The notes under the pieces: model-generated
What the model saw: only the letters and a program-made list of their open reading frames with translations
The model's database searches: none
What the model was told of the DNA's origin: nothing
Shown here: positions 23,771-32,266 of the stretch, piece after piece
Layout: each line of letters starts with the position of its first letter
Position numbering within the stretch: position 1 is the stretch's first letter
NCBI RefSeq assembly: GCF_010435915.1
Contig: NZ_JAAFZH010000014.1
Coordinates: forward strand, 1 to 64,000
Direction: 5' to 3'
Source of the DNA: Spirosoma terrae
GTDB lineage: Bacteria; Bacteroidota; Bacteroidia; Cytophagales; Spirosomataceae
Length of the DNA stretch: 64,000 nucleotides
Made by a program: the position numbers and the translations under genes

Positions 23771-25342
23771 TTATTGAGGTTCTTCTAAAGGCGTAAAATC
23801 TTTAAATGTTCGCTTGACGGCTTTATCGGAGGCTTCTTTTTTGCTTTGCCAGTTCGCGTCAAGTTCAAGAGCAACTAAACCACTCAGGCTCATAGCAACC
23901 CGGAAGTCATCTAGCTTTTTGATAAACTCGTTGCTTCTACGGGCTAATTTTAACGAGAACTCTCGGGCAAATACATCGCCTTTGTTCTGAAGTTCAGCCT
24001 TTTTGCCTAGTACGTAGTTGTACCGATCCATAAGGTCTTTCATCGATTTACCGATAACTTCTGTGGCTTCAAGCGTACCCATCGTCAACACGGCTGTTCC
24101 ACCCACAGCAGAAATTATACGTTGCTGATCAGGTTTGCCTGAGGTTACAGCGGGCGAAATGCCTGTGACGGCACCTAACGAAGCGTTTGCTACAGAGCGA
24201 TTACGTTTACCACCTTTCGCGCGCTTATAATCATGTTTGAGCTGTTCCTCCTTTTCTCCTAGTTGCTCAACCAGTCCCCAGGCTTGTACGAGTGCTTGCC
24301 GATACAGTGTATACAGATAACGGTCTTTTTCAAACTCATTAACTGTGTTGAGGATGGTGAATGTAATTCGCTTTTCTTCTCTGTTTTTTGCTCTGTCGAG
24401 GGCGTAAAACGTAATCTGGACATTTAACGAGTCGTAAGGATCCTTAACAAAATCGTATCCCGGCTGCCAGATAAACTCGAACTGATTATCGGTGTTTTTG
24501 ACTAATGCCGTTTTAGGAATTTGCTGATTGTCGGACAAGAAGCCGAAAGTCGCTACGTCATCTTCACCGTTAGGGTCGTATAAATAGAATTTGAGATCGA
24601 CAGTGGCATTTTCTCTTATTTTGTAATGCGTAGCCTGAGGGATCACCGAAATTATTGGTGGTAGATCCATTTCGGTTACCTGCACCTTAAGCCGGGCTTT
24701 AGTACGGGTTTTAGCTGGCTGATCCTCTACCCAGAACTCTATATATTGTGGATTCTGCTTGAGTTTATTAAACTGAGTTAAGGACAGTGTCCAGGTTAGC
24801 TCACCTTGTGAAGTAAGCTTACTGCCTTCCGGCATCTGATCGGCAATGGGAATAAATGTTATGGGATCTCCATCATCGTCATGAACTACGTTAGGATCTA
24901 CTTTATACGTATTCTGCGTTCGGTAGCTTACGTAGAAAGGCTGAAGATCACCCACCGTTGGTGGGCGATTAACGTGTAGCACTTTAAAATCAACCGTGCG
25001 AGAAACAGATTGTCCTCGTTGATTTTGGGCTTCAAACGTTACAGAATAGGTTTTAGCTGTCTGGATACGATCAGCCAGATCGAAACCTGGAGTCCAACTG
25101 AAATGGCCCAGCGAATCAAGATGCATTCCCTCCTGTTTATCATTTCCAAACGAATAGCTGATCGTATCCGTCAGGGGGGCATTCGTTTTTAAGTCAAATC
25201 GTACAGTATGGCCTTCGGATACAACATTCCAGTCTGATTGAGTTGGAAATAAAATTTGTAATGATTTAAAATCTTGCGCGTGACTACAAACAACTGTAAT
25301 TAGTATGAGCACCCACGCTATGGCACCGGCATTTCGGTTCAT
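23771..25342 (-). CDS. Exported protein with tandem Ig/cadherin-like domains and helical C-terminal half
   Basis: 523 residues from ATG 25342 (an upstream TTG at 25351 is less likely). A signal peptide (MNRNAGAIAWVLILITVVCSHAQ) is followed by at least three beta-sandwich repeats with a DDDGDPITF/PNGEDDVATF pattern (about 25-125, 125-230, 230-335), typical of putative-Ig/cadherin-like domains. From about 340 onward it is charged and helical, with a central Gly/Ala-rich stretch (GAVTGISPAV... VGGTAVLTMGTLEATEVIG) that could insert in or lie on a membrane. No catalytic motif was recognised. It probably acts in the periplasm or on the surface, in adhesion or envelope structure. Confidence 0.6.
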   Translation of the reverse strand: MNRNAGAIAWVLILITVVCSHAQDFKSLQILFPTQSDWNVVSEGHTVRFDLKTNAPLTDTISYSFGNDKQEGMHLDSLGHFSWTPGFDLADRIQTAKTYSVTFEAQNQRGQSVSRTVDFKVLHVNRPPTVGDLQPFYVSYRTQNTYKVDPNVVHDDDGDPITFIPIADQMPEGSKLTSQGELTWTLSLTQFNKLKQNPQYIEFWVEDQPAKTRTKARLKVQVTEMDLPPIISVIPQATHYKIRENATVDLKFYLYDPNGEDDVATFGFLSDNQQIPKTALVKNTDNQFEFIWQPGYDFVKDPYDSLNVQITFYALDRAKNREEKRITFTILNTVNEFEKDRYLYTLYRQALVQAWGLVEQLGEKEEQLKHDYKRAKGGKRNRSVANASLGAVTGISPAVTSGKPDQQRIISAVGGTAVLTMGTLEATEVIGKSMKDLMDRYNYVLGKKAELQNKGDVFAREFSLKLARRSNEFIKKLDDFRVAMSLSGLVALELDANWQSKKEASDKAVKRTFKDFTPLEEPQ

Positions 25343-25514
25343 ATGCAACAACTAAGAGGTGGTCTGTCTTGAAAAACGTAAAAGTAAGGCTAAGATTTTC
25401 GTCTGGCTGCTTAATCGTATCAGTTTTACCATTTTTCTTTGCTAAATACTGATTTTAGCTATTAATAATTATATTCTTCTCGGGCAAAATGCTTGCCATT
25501 CTATAATCTCTTCA

Positions 25515-25549
25515 AGAAAAAAGCCGCCCTCATGTAATGAAGGGCGGCT
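25515..25549 (-). terminator. Intrinsic terminator of the bamA-ompH cluster
   Basis: A 9-bp GC-rich stem (25522-25530 AGCCGCCCT with 25541-25549) followed on the minus strand by TTTTTT. It lies 25 bp after the stop of the distal ompH gene. Confidence 0.88.
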
Positions 25550-25573
25550 ATAAATTTTTATAAAAAACTATGC

Positions 25574-26227
25574 TTAGTTTTTCTTCGGCGTTGCTGCACC
25601 TGAACCTGCATTGGCTGGTTTTGGTGCATTGGCATTAGCCGCTGGCGTTGCCGCTTTAGCAGGGTCGATGCCAAGTTTTTTCAAGACAAGCTCAGTAATA
25701 TTATTCTCTTCGGGAGCTACCAGCAAAATAGGCGTAGTATTGGCTCCTGCATCCAGATTGAACACATAAGTGTAACCATTATCTTTGGCCACCGCGTCAA
25801 TTGCTTTTTGAATTTTCTGGACAACAGGGTTCACCAACTGGCCATATTTGGTTTGCAGGGATTGCTCTGCCGAACGGCCAAATTCCTGAATCCGGGACTG
25901 TAGCGTTTGTAGCTCCGTTTCCCGGTCTTTCCGAATGACGTCTGTCATTTGAGCAGCTCCTTTTTCGTAGGCCCCATATTTGTCTTCCAGCTCTTTCTGC
26001 ATCCGCTTCAGTTCGTTTTCAGACTGCGTACGCTGAATGGTCAACTGGTTTTGGATATCTTTAGCCTCTGGCGTTTGACCGAGAATATAGTCGATGTTGG
26101 TATAGCCTAACTTCAGCGGGCCTGCTGCGGTTGTGGTCGGAGCTGCTGTTGTTTGAGCTTGTGCCTGTGCATTCAGACCTCCTACTAAAAGGGCAGCCGC
26201 GAACGCCATGACGAGTTTTTTGTTCAT
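25574..26227 (-). CDS. OmpH/Skp family periplasmic chaperone, distal copy
   Basis: 217 residues: signal peptide (MNKKLVMAFAAALLVGGLNAQAQAQ), the beta segment LKLGYTNIDYILGQTPEAKD, then a long coiled-coil (about 60-135; rich in Gln, Glu, Lys and Arg), then FNLDAGANTTPILLVAPEENN closing the trimerisation body, and a low-complexity Ala/Pro/Asn tail. Skp/OmpH proteins form trimeric jellyfish-like holdases for unfolded outer-membrane proteins. It is the last gene of the bamA cluster, 19 bp after the first OmpH copy. Confidence 0.9.
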   Translation of the reverse strand: MNKKLVMAFAAALLVGGLNAQAQAQTTAAPTTTAAGPLKLGYTNIDYILGQTPEAKDIQNQLTIQRTQSENELKRMQKELEDKYGAYEKGAAQMTDVIRKDRETELQTLQSRIQEFGRSAEQSLQTKYGQLVNPVVQKIQKAIDAVAKDNGYTYVFNLDAGANTTPILLVAPEENNITELVLKKLGIDPAKAATPAANANAPKPANAGSGAATPKKN

Positions 26228-26246
26228 TTTAGTTTACTAGTTTGTA

Positions 26247-26858
26247 CTACTTCGGTTTTGTGGTTGTTTTATTATCTAGACTACTGTTGGCAGGTGATCC
26301 TGGCGTATTGGATGTTGCCGTTGGTTTATTTTGTTTATTGGCTGAATCTAAACCGAGTTCTTCCATAACGTAGTCCGTATAGTCATGGCGTGGATTAGTG
26401 TATAGCATCACAAAATCAGAAGCTTTGTCAAAGACAAATTCTAATTTTTTCTGCGTAGCAACTTTTTCAATTGCCCGGTTAATTAATTCCATCGGCGCTT
26501 TCATCAGCTCTTTCTTTTTTTCGAAGAGCAAACCCTGATAGCCGAACACTTTGTTATTATACTCCCGAGCTTCTCGTTCCTTATCGATCAGAACTCGTTG
26601 CCGTTCACGTTTCATATCTTCAGTAAGCAGGATTTCTTCCGCCTGATATGCTTTCTGCAGCTTTTCTATTTCGACATATTTATCCTGAATATCTTTCGAC
26701 CACTTATCGGCGAATTTGTCAATTTCGCTCAAGGCTTTTTGATATTCGGGCATCTTGCCCAGAATAAATTCAGAATCAACGTAACCGAACTTTTGCGCTC
26801 GTGCTGGAATATTGATACAAATAGCGCACAAAAGTACGAAAAAAAGGCCCTTTTTCAT
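26247..26858 (-). CDS. OmpH/Skp family periplasmic chaperone, proximal copy
   Basis: 203 residues with a signal peptide (about 1-21, cleaved near ARA), then KFGYVDSEFILGKMPEYQKAL, a helical hairpin with Lys/Glu/Arg-rich coiled coil (about 45-130), LEFVFDKASDFVMLYTNP at the body, and a Thr/Ser/Pro/Asn-rich tail. Family knowledge: chaperone delivering outer-membrane proteins to BamA. The two copies are only moderately similar, the usual Bacteroidota arrangement. A 235-bp gap with a 15-bp hairpin separates it from bamA. Confidence 0.9.
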   Translation of the reverse strand: MKKGLFFVLLCAICINIPARAQKFGYVDSEFILGKMPEYQKALSEIDKFADKWSKDIQDKYVEIEKLQKAYQAEEILLTEDMKRERQRVLIDKEREAREYNNKVFGYQGLLFEKKKELMKAPMELINRAIEKVATQKKLEFVFDKASDFVMLYTNPRHDYTDYVMEELGLDSANKQNKPTATSNTPGSPANSSLDNKTTTKPK

Positions 26859-27035
26859 TGTAAGCCGATCAATTTTTACGCGAAGTAATTGATTGTCAAT
26901 TATTGATGCCGAGCTGGTGGTTAGATGAATAATACACAGAGAAGTTTAATGAGTCTTTCTATGTCATTAACAGCTCAGTTGCTTACCGGCAGCCGTGGTC
27001 TATAGATAACGATCAGATTTTATGAATCTTATCTA

Positions 27036-27091
27036 CTAGTTCTGCCTTCGCCAGATTGACAGGATCACAAAGCCGACGAAGGCAGAACTAG
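27036..27091 (-). other. 15-bp inverted repeat between bamA and ompH
   Basis: CTAGTTCTGCCTTCG (27036-27050) is perfectly complementary to 27077-27091, directly after the bamA stop. No U-tract follows on the minus strand, so it resembles a 3'-end stabilising or processing hairpin more than a classic terminator. The remaining gap to the ompH ATG shows nothing else clear. Confidence 0.45.
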
Positions 27092-27093
27092 GT

Positions 27094-29685
27094 TTATCTA
27101 AACTGTTGACCAATTGTAAAGTGGAATTGGCCAGACGCTTTGTCTTTTATTCCTGGAATCTTATCGAAACCATAACCATAGTCAATACCGATTAACCCAA
27201 AGGCTGGCATAAAGATACGAGCACCAAAACCGGCCGATCGCTTCAGATCAAAAGGATTGTACTGTTTGTAGCTCGCCCAGTTATTACCCGCTTCCAGGAA
27301 GGTGAGGACGAAAATGGTAGCCGATGGGTTCAGCGATACAGGATAACGTAGCTCTGCAACGAATTTGTTGTATACAACTCCACCCTGGCTCCGCGCGTTG
27401 CCTACTGGAACACGGTCGTAATCGGCGGTGTAAACACTACGGTCATCGTAACCACGCAAACCGATAATGTCTTGAGCCAGCGCGAATTGGCCTTGTCCTG
27501 CCAGTCCTGAACCACCCAGTACAAATCGTTCGAAAGGACCAATTTCAGTACGCTTGTTATAGCTACCCAAAAAGCCCATGTGAGCGCGGGTATTTAAAAC
27601 TAACTTACCGAATACAGTCTGGAACCAGCTGGCGTCGAACATCCATTTGTGGTATTCAACAAATTTGTATTTGTTCTCAGGCTTCTCTGATACGGTTGTT
27701 GTCCGGAATGCTGAATAAGGTGGAGTAAACGATCCACTCAATGAGAACGATGAACCTGAACGTGGGAACTGTGGGTTATCAATACTGTTTCTGGAAAGAG
27801 TTGTATTGAACGTAAAGTTGTTCGAGATCCCATTGCTATAACCGATGTAGAATAAATCGAGGTTATTCAGATCATATCGCTGATAGGATAACGAATGCGT
27901 TAGTGAGAAATAGTCATCCGGAACTTTCAACTGACGCCCTAAACCGATGGTAATCGCTGTATTGGTGTAAGAACCTGTTGGTGTTCTACCCCGCAAAGGC
28001 TGATACATACTATAGGGGTTGCTGGCGTCGAAGAACGATTTATAGACCGTATGACTGGCACTGACAGAGAGCGCATTCGGTTTCCGGCCACCTAGCCATG
28101 GTTCGGTAAATGACAATGAGTATACCTGATACTGGCTACCATTGGCCTGGAAACGTAACTGAACGCGTTGTCCATCGCCGGCTGGTAAAGGACGCCATGC
28201 GCTGAAATTAGGAATGTTACGTGCCGAGAAATTGTTGAAGGTTAACCCCAGCGTACCAACGAAGCCAACGTAGCCACCCCAACCACCCGACAGTTCAATT
28301 TGGTCAGACGGTTTTTCTTCAACACTATATTCGATATCTACCGTACCATCGTTTTGGGGAACTGGGTTGATGCCAATTTTTTCGGGATCGAAATAACCCA
28401 GCGTTGATAATTCACGCTGCGTACGGATAAGGTTTGTTTTGGAGAACTTCTGGCCGGGTAATGTCCGTATTGAACGCATCACCACGTGATCACTGGTTTT
28501 CGTATTCCCGTTCAGAATGACGCGGTTTATAGTAGCCTGTTTTCCTTCAAAAATACGTATCTCTAAGTCGATAGAGTCGCCATCAATGCTTTTTTCAATA
28601 GGTTGCGCATTGTAATACAAGTAGCCATCGTCCATATACAGCGAACTCAAATCCTGCCCTGGATTGCCGTTCAGCTTTTTCTCAAGGTCTTCAGGATTGT
28701 ATACGTCGCCTTTTGTAACACCTAAAACCTCGCGTAATCGGGCAGCCGGGTACAGATAGTTACCTGAAAAATCGACGTTCCGATAGTAATACTTATGCCC
28801 CTCATTGAGCGCCATATTGAGCGTTATCGTATTATCGCTGTTATGAATGATGGTATCACTTTCAATCGCAGCGTCCCGATATCCTAGTTTGTTATAATAC
28901 GCGATAAGTTTCTGCTTATCTTCTTCGTATTTCTTAGGAACAAATTTCGACGGGGTAAATAAGCGACCGAACCGTTTTTCTTTGGTGCTTTTTAGCTTAA
29001 GCCGCACTGCCGACTCGTCCAGTTCATTCAGATTTTCGAATGAAATTTTTGCAATTTTGACTTTACTGCCTTTATCGACCAAAACCCGCATGGTAGCGTT
29101 ATTGCGGGCGCTGTCGGGTATCGTCGTGATTTTAACTTTTGTATTGAGATAGCCTTTGTCGACAAAGAATTTACGAACAGCCATCTGGGTGTTTTTTGTA
29201 ATTGTAGTGGTTACAATCTTACCCAGGTTTAGCTTCACTTTATCTTTTAGCTGGTCCTGTTCGCCTTTTTTGACTCCAAGGAAATTAACTCTGTAAAGGC
29301 GAGGTCTTTCCTGAACTTTAAACATCAACGAAACCTTGCCCTCCCCGGCATGAGTAGCAAATAACTCTACGTTATCTAGCAGGCCCGAATCCATTAACTT
29401 ACGGACAGAGGAGCCTACAGGTTCGCCAGGAATTCGAATCTTGTCTCCCATTTTGAGACCTGCCAGCGAAACAAGAGAATTTGGATCAAGATACCGAGTG
29501 CCTGTTACGCTAAGGCCGACAATCTCGTATTCTTTTGGGCTGGCATAATTGAGCAGATCATCATTGTTGGCCGGTGTGTCAGTTCCCCGACCAACTCCTA
29601 CGCGTACCTGTGCCTGTAACGTAGCAGGGTAAATGATAATGAGCATTAAAATAGCTCCCAGTATGCGTTTTATACGGTGTTCCAA
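27094..29685 (-). CDS. bamA: Outer membrane protein assembly factor BamA
   Basis: An 863-residue Omp85 protein that folds beta-barrel proteins into the outer membrane. It has an N-terminal signal (about 1-25, near LQAQ). POTRA-type repeats occupy about 50-455 (e.g. EIVGLSVTGTRYLDPNSLVS, YRVNFLGVKKGEQDQLKD, YRNVDFSGNYLYPAARLREV, INRVILNGNTKTSDHVVMRS), followed by the 16-strand barrel (about 465-863). The barrel contains the loop-6 element RGYDDRSV (VRGF/IRGY motif) and ends IGQQFR, with a C-terminal aromatic as insertion signal. The best start is TTG 29685, since no ATG lies before the signal segment. It lies downstream of uppS (63-bp gap). Confidence 0.96.
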   Translation of the reverse strand: MEHRIKRILGAILMLIIIYPATLQAQVRVGVGRGTDTPANNDDLLNYASPKEYEIVGLSVTGTRYLDPNSLVSLAGLKMGDKIRIPGEPVGSSVRKLMDSGLLDNVELFATHAGEGKVSLMFKVQERPRLYRVNFLGVKKGEQDQLKDKVKLNLGKIVTTTITKNTQMAVRKFFVDKGYLNTKVKITTIPDSARNNATMRVLVDKGSKVKIAKISFENLNELDESAVRLKLKSTKEKRFGRLFTPSKFVPKKYEEDKQKLIAYYNKLGYRDAAIESDTIIHNSDNTITLNMALNEGHKYYYRNVDFSGNYLYPAARLREVLGVTKGDVYNPEDLEKKLNGNPGQDLSSLYMDDGYLYYNAQPIEKSIDGDSIDLEIRIFEGKQATINRVILNGNTKTSDHVVMRSIRTLPGQKFSKTNLIRTQRELSTLGYFDPEKIGINPVPQNDGTVDIEYSVEEKPSDQIELSGGWGGYVGFVGTLGLTFNNFSARNIPNFSAWRPLPAGDGQRVQLRFQANGSQYQVYSLSFTEPWLGGRKPNALSVSASHTVYKSFFDASNPYSMYQPLRGRTPTGSYTNTAITIGLGRQLKVPDDYFSLTHSLSYQRYDLNNLDLFYIGYSNGISNNFTFNTTLSRNSIDNPQFPRSGSSFSLSGSFTPPYSAFRTTTVSEKPENKYKFVEYHKWMFDASWFQTVFGKLVLNTRAHMGFLGSYNKRTEIGPFERFVLGGSGLAGQGQFALAQDIIGLRGYDDRSVYTADYDRVPVGNARSQGGVVYNKFVAELRYPVSLNPSATIFVLTFLEAGNNWASYKQYNPFDLKRSAGFGARIFMPAFGLIGIDYGYGFDKIPGIKDKASGQFHFTIGQQFR

Positions 29686-29748
29686 GTGGATTGTATACGT
29701 TTGAGTCCTTCAGTTTAAGCGAGGGTGTATGGCTACGAACCGAAAACT

Positions 29749-30486
29749 TTATTTAACTAGTTGCTCGCTAATCTTGCCAAAACGGCGTTCGCGTTGCTGA
29801 TAATTTAAAATTGCCTCGTATAAGTGTTTCCTACGGAAATCAGGCCATAATACGTCCGGCATATAAAGTTCTGAATACGCTAACTGCCAAAGCATAAAAT
29901 TGCTGATTCGCATTTCTCCGCTGGTACGTATCATCAACTCTGGATCAGGTATACCATCTGTTGACAGATAATGGCTGAACAGAGTCTCATCAATATCGCT
30001 CGTTGCCAACCGGCCATCGCGCACTTCCGTAGCAATTTGTCGGGCGGCTTCCAGAATTTCCCATCGTCCGCTATAACTCAATGCCAGAACGAGCGTTAAC
30101 CCTGTATTGCCTGCTGTTTCGCGAATTGCTTCCGCAAGTTCATGCTGGCAGTCGGTTGGCAGGCTTTCTGTTTTGCCAATGGTTGTTAGACGCACGTTAT
30201 TGTTCATAAGGGTTTTTATTTCACCCCGAATGGTATGAACCAGCAACGTCATGAGTGCATCCACTTCATATTTAGGTCGATTCCAGTTTTCGGTTGAAAA
30301 TGCATACAGCGTAAGAAACTTAACGCCTAGCTCGGCACAGCCCTCTGTTACCTCACGCACAGCCTTAATGGCATTCCGGTGGCCAAATACCCGGGCAGCT
30401 CCCTGCCGCTTCGCCCAACGTCCGTTTCCGTCCATGATAACGGCTATGTGTTGAGGCAGATTGCTCGGGTCAATGAGTTCTTTCAT
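29749..30486 (-). CDS. uppS: Isoprenyl transferase (undecaprenyl diphosphate synthase)
   Basis: A 245-residue cytoplasmic cis-prenyltransferase making the C55 lipid carrier for peptidoglycan and O-antigen. Catalytic D19 lies in IAVIMDGNGRWAKRQG. Other conserved segments are FGHRNAIKAVREV, YAFSTENWNRP, the LSYSGRWEI region and RTSGEMRISNFMLWQLAYSE (substrate/Mg-binding). The length is typical. A -7 element lies just upstream (30528-30535). It heads the uppS-bamA-ompH-ompH cluster, which links envelope lipid carrier and outer-membrane assembly. Confidence 0.97.
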   Translation of the reverse strand: MKELIDPSNLPQHIAVIMDGNGRWAKRQGAARVFGHRNAIKAVREVTEGCAELGVKFLTLYAFSTENWNRPKYEVDALMTLLVHTIRGEIKTLMNNNVRLTTIGKTESLPTDCQHELAEAIRETAGNTGLTLVLALSYSGRWEILEAARQIATEVRDGRLATSDIDETLFSHYLSTDGIPDPELMIRTSGEMRISNFMLWQLAYSELYMPDVLWPDFRRKHLYEAILNYQQRERRFGKISEQLVK

Positions 30487-30527
30487 CCCAATAGGGGAGT
30501 TTTAACATTAATTAAGAATCAATCCTA

Positions 30528-30535
30528 CAAAAATA
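30528..30535 (-). promoter_or_regulatory. Candidate -7 element for the uppS-bamA cluster
   Basis: The minus strand reads TATTTTTG, an exact match to TAnnTTTG. It would place the start about 35 nt before the uppS ATG. A good -33 TTG at 19-23 bp spacing was not seen, so confidence is moderate. Confidence 0.45.
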
Positions 30536-30611
30536 CCTAATTCCCCTAAACTATTCACCAGTACAGGGATTTAGATTTTCTCAGAGAGGAATCTATTCGT
30601 CAAACGAAAGG

Positions 30612-30653
30612 AAAAAAAATCGCCTGGCGTAGCTTTTTGCAACGGCCAGGCGA
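30612..30653 (-). terminator. Intrinsic terminator of the small-protein operon
   Basis: A 9-bp stem TCGCCTGGC (30620-30628) / GCCAGGCGA (30645-30653) followed on the minus strand by eight T residues. It ends the transcript of the two small genes at 30734-31240. Confidence 0.85.
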
Positions 30654-30733
30654 ATAAGCTTAGGCTAGGCATGTGGCTTTATTTTTAAGATAGCCCACAC
30701 GCCTTATAGGAAGCAAACGATTCTCAAACTAGG

Positions 30734-30979
30734 CTAGCTATGTTGTAACTGTTTTACGACCAGGTCGTATTCCGCGATCATAGCCTGGCATTGTAAATGG
30801 ATCAGGTTGATACGCTGGCGCATCTGTCGGGATATAGCCTGCTTGGCAGGGGAGGGAGCTAGCACTGGTTGCTTATGGAAAACATCATCCAATTCTTTGG
30901 CCGAAATCAGACGGCTAGTGATAATGGATTCGTAAAGGCGTTTCTTACCAAGCAGCTCCTGTTGCTGGTTATTGCTCAT
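30734..30979 (-). CDS. Small helical protein of unknown function (81 aa)
   Basis: Not recognised. 81 residues, starting MSNNQQQELLGKKRLYESII and ending AEYDLVVKQLQHS. It is almost entirely predicted helical, with no signal peptide, membrane segment or Cys motif apart from one Cys; the middle has a Pro-containing break (KQPVLAPSPAKQ). It lies 12 bp after another small helical protein gene and is followed by a clean terminator, so both are expressed as a unit. The terminator and spacing support a real gene despite its size. Confidence 0.55.
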   Translation of the reverse strand: MSNNQQQELLGKKRLYESIITSRLISAKELDDVFHKQPVLAPSPAKQAISRQMRQRINLIHLQCQAMIAEYDLVVKQLQHS

Positions 30980-30991
30980 GGGAATACTAGC

Positions 30992-31240
30992 TTATGCCCG
31001 GCCTGGCTGACTGGTTAATGTAATGTACTGCGAAAGAAGTTGCTTGCGCAGATGTTGTTCTACTTCCAGGCTTTCGGCGGCCGATATGGCCATTACACGC
31101 AGGGTTTTGTTGGAAGGTTGTTTTTTTATTTCAGCAAGCGATTGGTGCAAAGCCGCAATCGTTACGTCTGACTGGCGTAGCCTGTATTCAAGTGCCAATT
31201 TTTGTTGCTGAATGTTTTGAGGAGTAGTCAGTAGAGCCAT
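30992..31240 (-). CDS. Small helical protein of unknown function (82 aa)
   Basis: Not recognised. ATG 31240 gives 82 residues (starting MALLTTPQNIQQQKLALEYR). The frame is open upstream to 31345, but that extension is AT-rich and its predicted N-terminus looks random. The protein is Gln/Leu/Lys-rich and predicted helical (IAALHQSLAEIKKQP; VEQHLRKQLLSQYITL), with one break near KQPSNKT. It lies directly upstream of the 81-aa gene in the same transcript. The two proteins have similar size, composition and helix-break-helix layout, so they may be distant paralogues or partners. No toxin-antitoxin motif was recognised. Confidence 0.5.
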   Translation of the reverse strand: MALLTTPQNIQQQKLALEYRLRQSDVTIAALHQSLAEIKKQPSNKTLRVMAISAAESLEVEQHLRKQLLSQYITLTSQPGRA

Positions 31241-31491
31241 ACTAAGTGTGGAAATTGCTAGTGTTGCTCTGTAAAAATAATCTAAATAGTTAGAAATTTT
31301 AATGTTTGAATGAATAAATGATACTTTTTGATGCAGCAATTTCATGCCTGATGGCTGTAAGGTATTATTAATCAGAATTTAATATAGATTAAAAAAAGAT
31401 AAAAAGTTTATGTTGGCTGTTAACAAATAGAATATATATTCGCTCAGTTTTATGTAAATTACTGAAACTGGTAACTCTACAGTTCCACCTG

Positions 31492-31755
31492 TTGTCCAAT
31501 GCTTTAAACATATCAAGCCTATCAAGAGTGAGTAATCCGGTATATTATAAGGGGTTCGTTATCAAGGCAGAAGCTACCGCTCTTTATCAGTGGGATAATG
31601 AGCAGAATATATGTCTGGAAACCAAGGCCAGAACTGCTTATAAAATTATAGATGATAGCTCCGGGTTGATATACGGCGTAAAACATTCCCTCACTTCGGC
31701 TCAGAAAACCATCGATATCAACGGTAAACGATGGAAAATCGACAAATCGATTTAA
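31492..31755 (+). CDS. Small hypothetical protein (87 aa or shorter)
   Basis: Not recognised. No ATG; starts could be TTG 31492 or GTG 31528. The part after the GTG (NPVYYKGFVIKAEATALYQW, then TKARTAYKIIDDSSGLIYGV, ending NGKRWKIDKS) looks like a compact alpha/beta protein with a YKGF-aromatic pattern, whereas the preceding residues do not. It lies alone between AT-rich gaps. The opposite-strand frame looks less protein-like. Moderate confidence only. Confidence 0.4.
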   Translation: MSNALNISSLSRVSNPVYYKGFVIKAEATALYQWDNEQNICLETKARTAYKIIDDSSGLIYGVKHSLTSAQKTIDINGKRWKIDKSI

Positions 31756-32000
31756 CTCGCCTGTTATCATATGAAACCTGCTATTGATCAATTCAAAATA
31801 CTGAGTTGAAGAGCTTCCCTATATCCGCAGCGGAATAACTCAACTAGCTTCGTAGATGAGATGGCAACGCATGGCGCTCGCAAGTTTATAGTATACGAGG
31901 CATATTAAATAAGTTTCATATACTGGAATTTGGCTAGTTTTTCTATGATTGAGCGCTTATTTTTTGCACAGCAACTAAATAAGTGCGTAGTTCGCCAAAT

Positions 32001-32107
32001 GTCCTTCAAAGAGGATATACGTCAAGGGGTGGTAACCGCTCGGTTATCTCCCTTGAATGGTGTGGATAGTAGTGGAAAGCCGCCCTGATATTCGGGGTGG
32101 CTTTTTT
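32001..32107 (+). ncRNA. Candidate structured small RNA with intrinsic terminator
   Basis: The stem TCAAGGG (32022-32028) / CCCTTGA (32050-32056) encloses a second stem GGTAAC (32031-32036) / GTTATC (32043-32048). It is followed 20 bp later by a terminator AAGCCGCCC (32077-32085) / GGGTGGCTT (32095-32103, one G-U pair) with TTTTTT. No ORF ends nearby. The 5' end is uncertain; no exact -7 element was found. It could be a small RNA or the 3' UTR of the 31492 gene. I could not assign it to a known RNA family. Confidence 0.35.
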
Positions 32108-32163
32108 GTGATTTAACAAGCATGCGGCAAAGGAAAATCGATTCGGCTAAACGGAATTTAGAC

Positions 32164-32198
32164 TTGCATACGATACGTATATACTATCATTATATTTG
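32164..32198 (+). promoter_or_regulatory. Candidate promoter of the FAS1 lipoprotein gene
   Basis: TTG at 32164-32166 and TATATTTG at 32191-32198, matching the Bacteroidota -33/-7 elements with a 24-bp spacer (slightly longer than usual). It would start transcription about 60 nt before the ATG at 32267. Confidence 0.5.
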
Positions 32199-32266
32199 CT
32201 GCTGGGAAACATAACGTAGATCGGTACGTTCTACGGACACAGATCAGTTATTTTATTGTTACCAGA

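Larger units (their letters stand above)
31756..32266. other. Non-coding gap before the FAS1 lipoprotein
   Basis: A 511-bp stretch without a convincing gene. It contains a candidate structured RNA ending in a terminator (32001-32107) and a promoter-like sequence (32164-32198). The part 31796-31960 also has short inverted repeats (TGAGTT near 31803 and AACTCA near 31838) but no recognised RNA family. Confidence 0.5.

Noticed and set aside
31522..31791. 89-codon minus-strand frame opposite the small 31492 gene
   Set aside because: Less protein-like than the plus frame and lacks a compact fold pattern.
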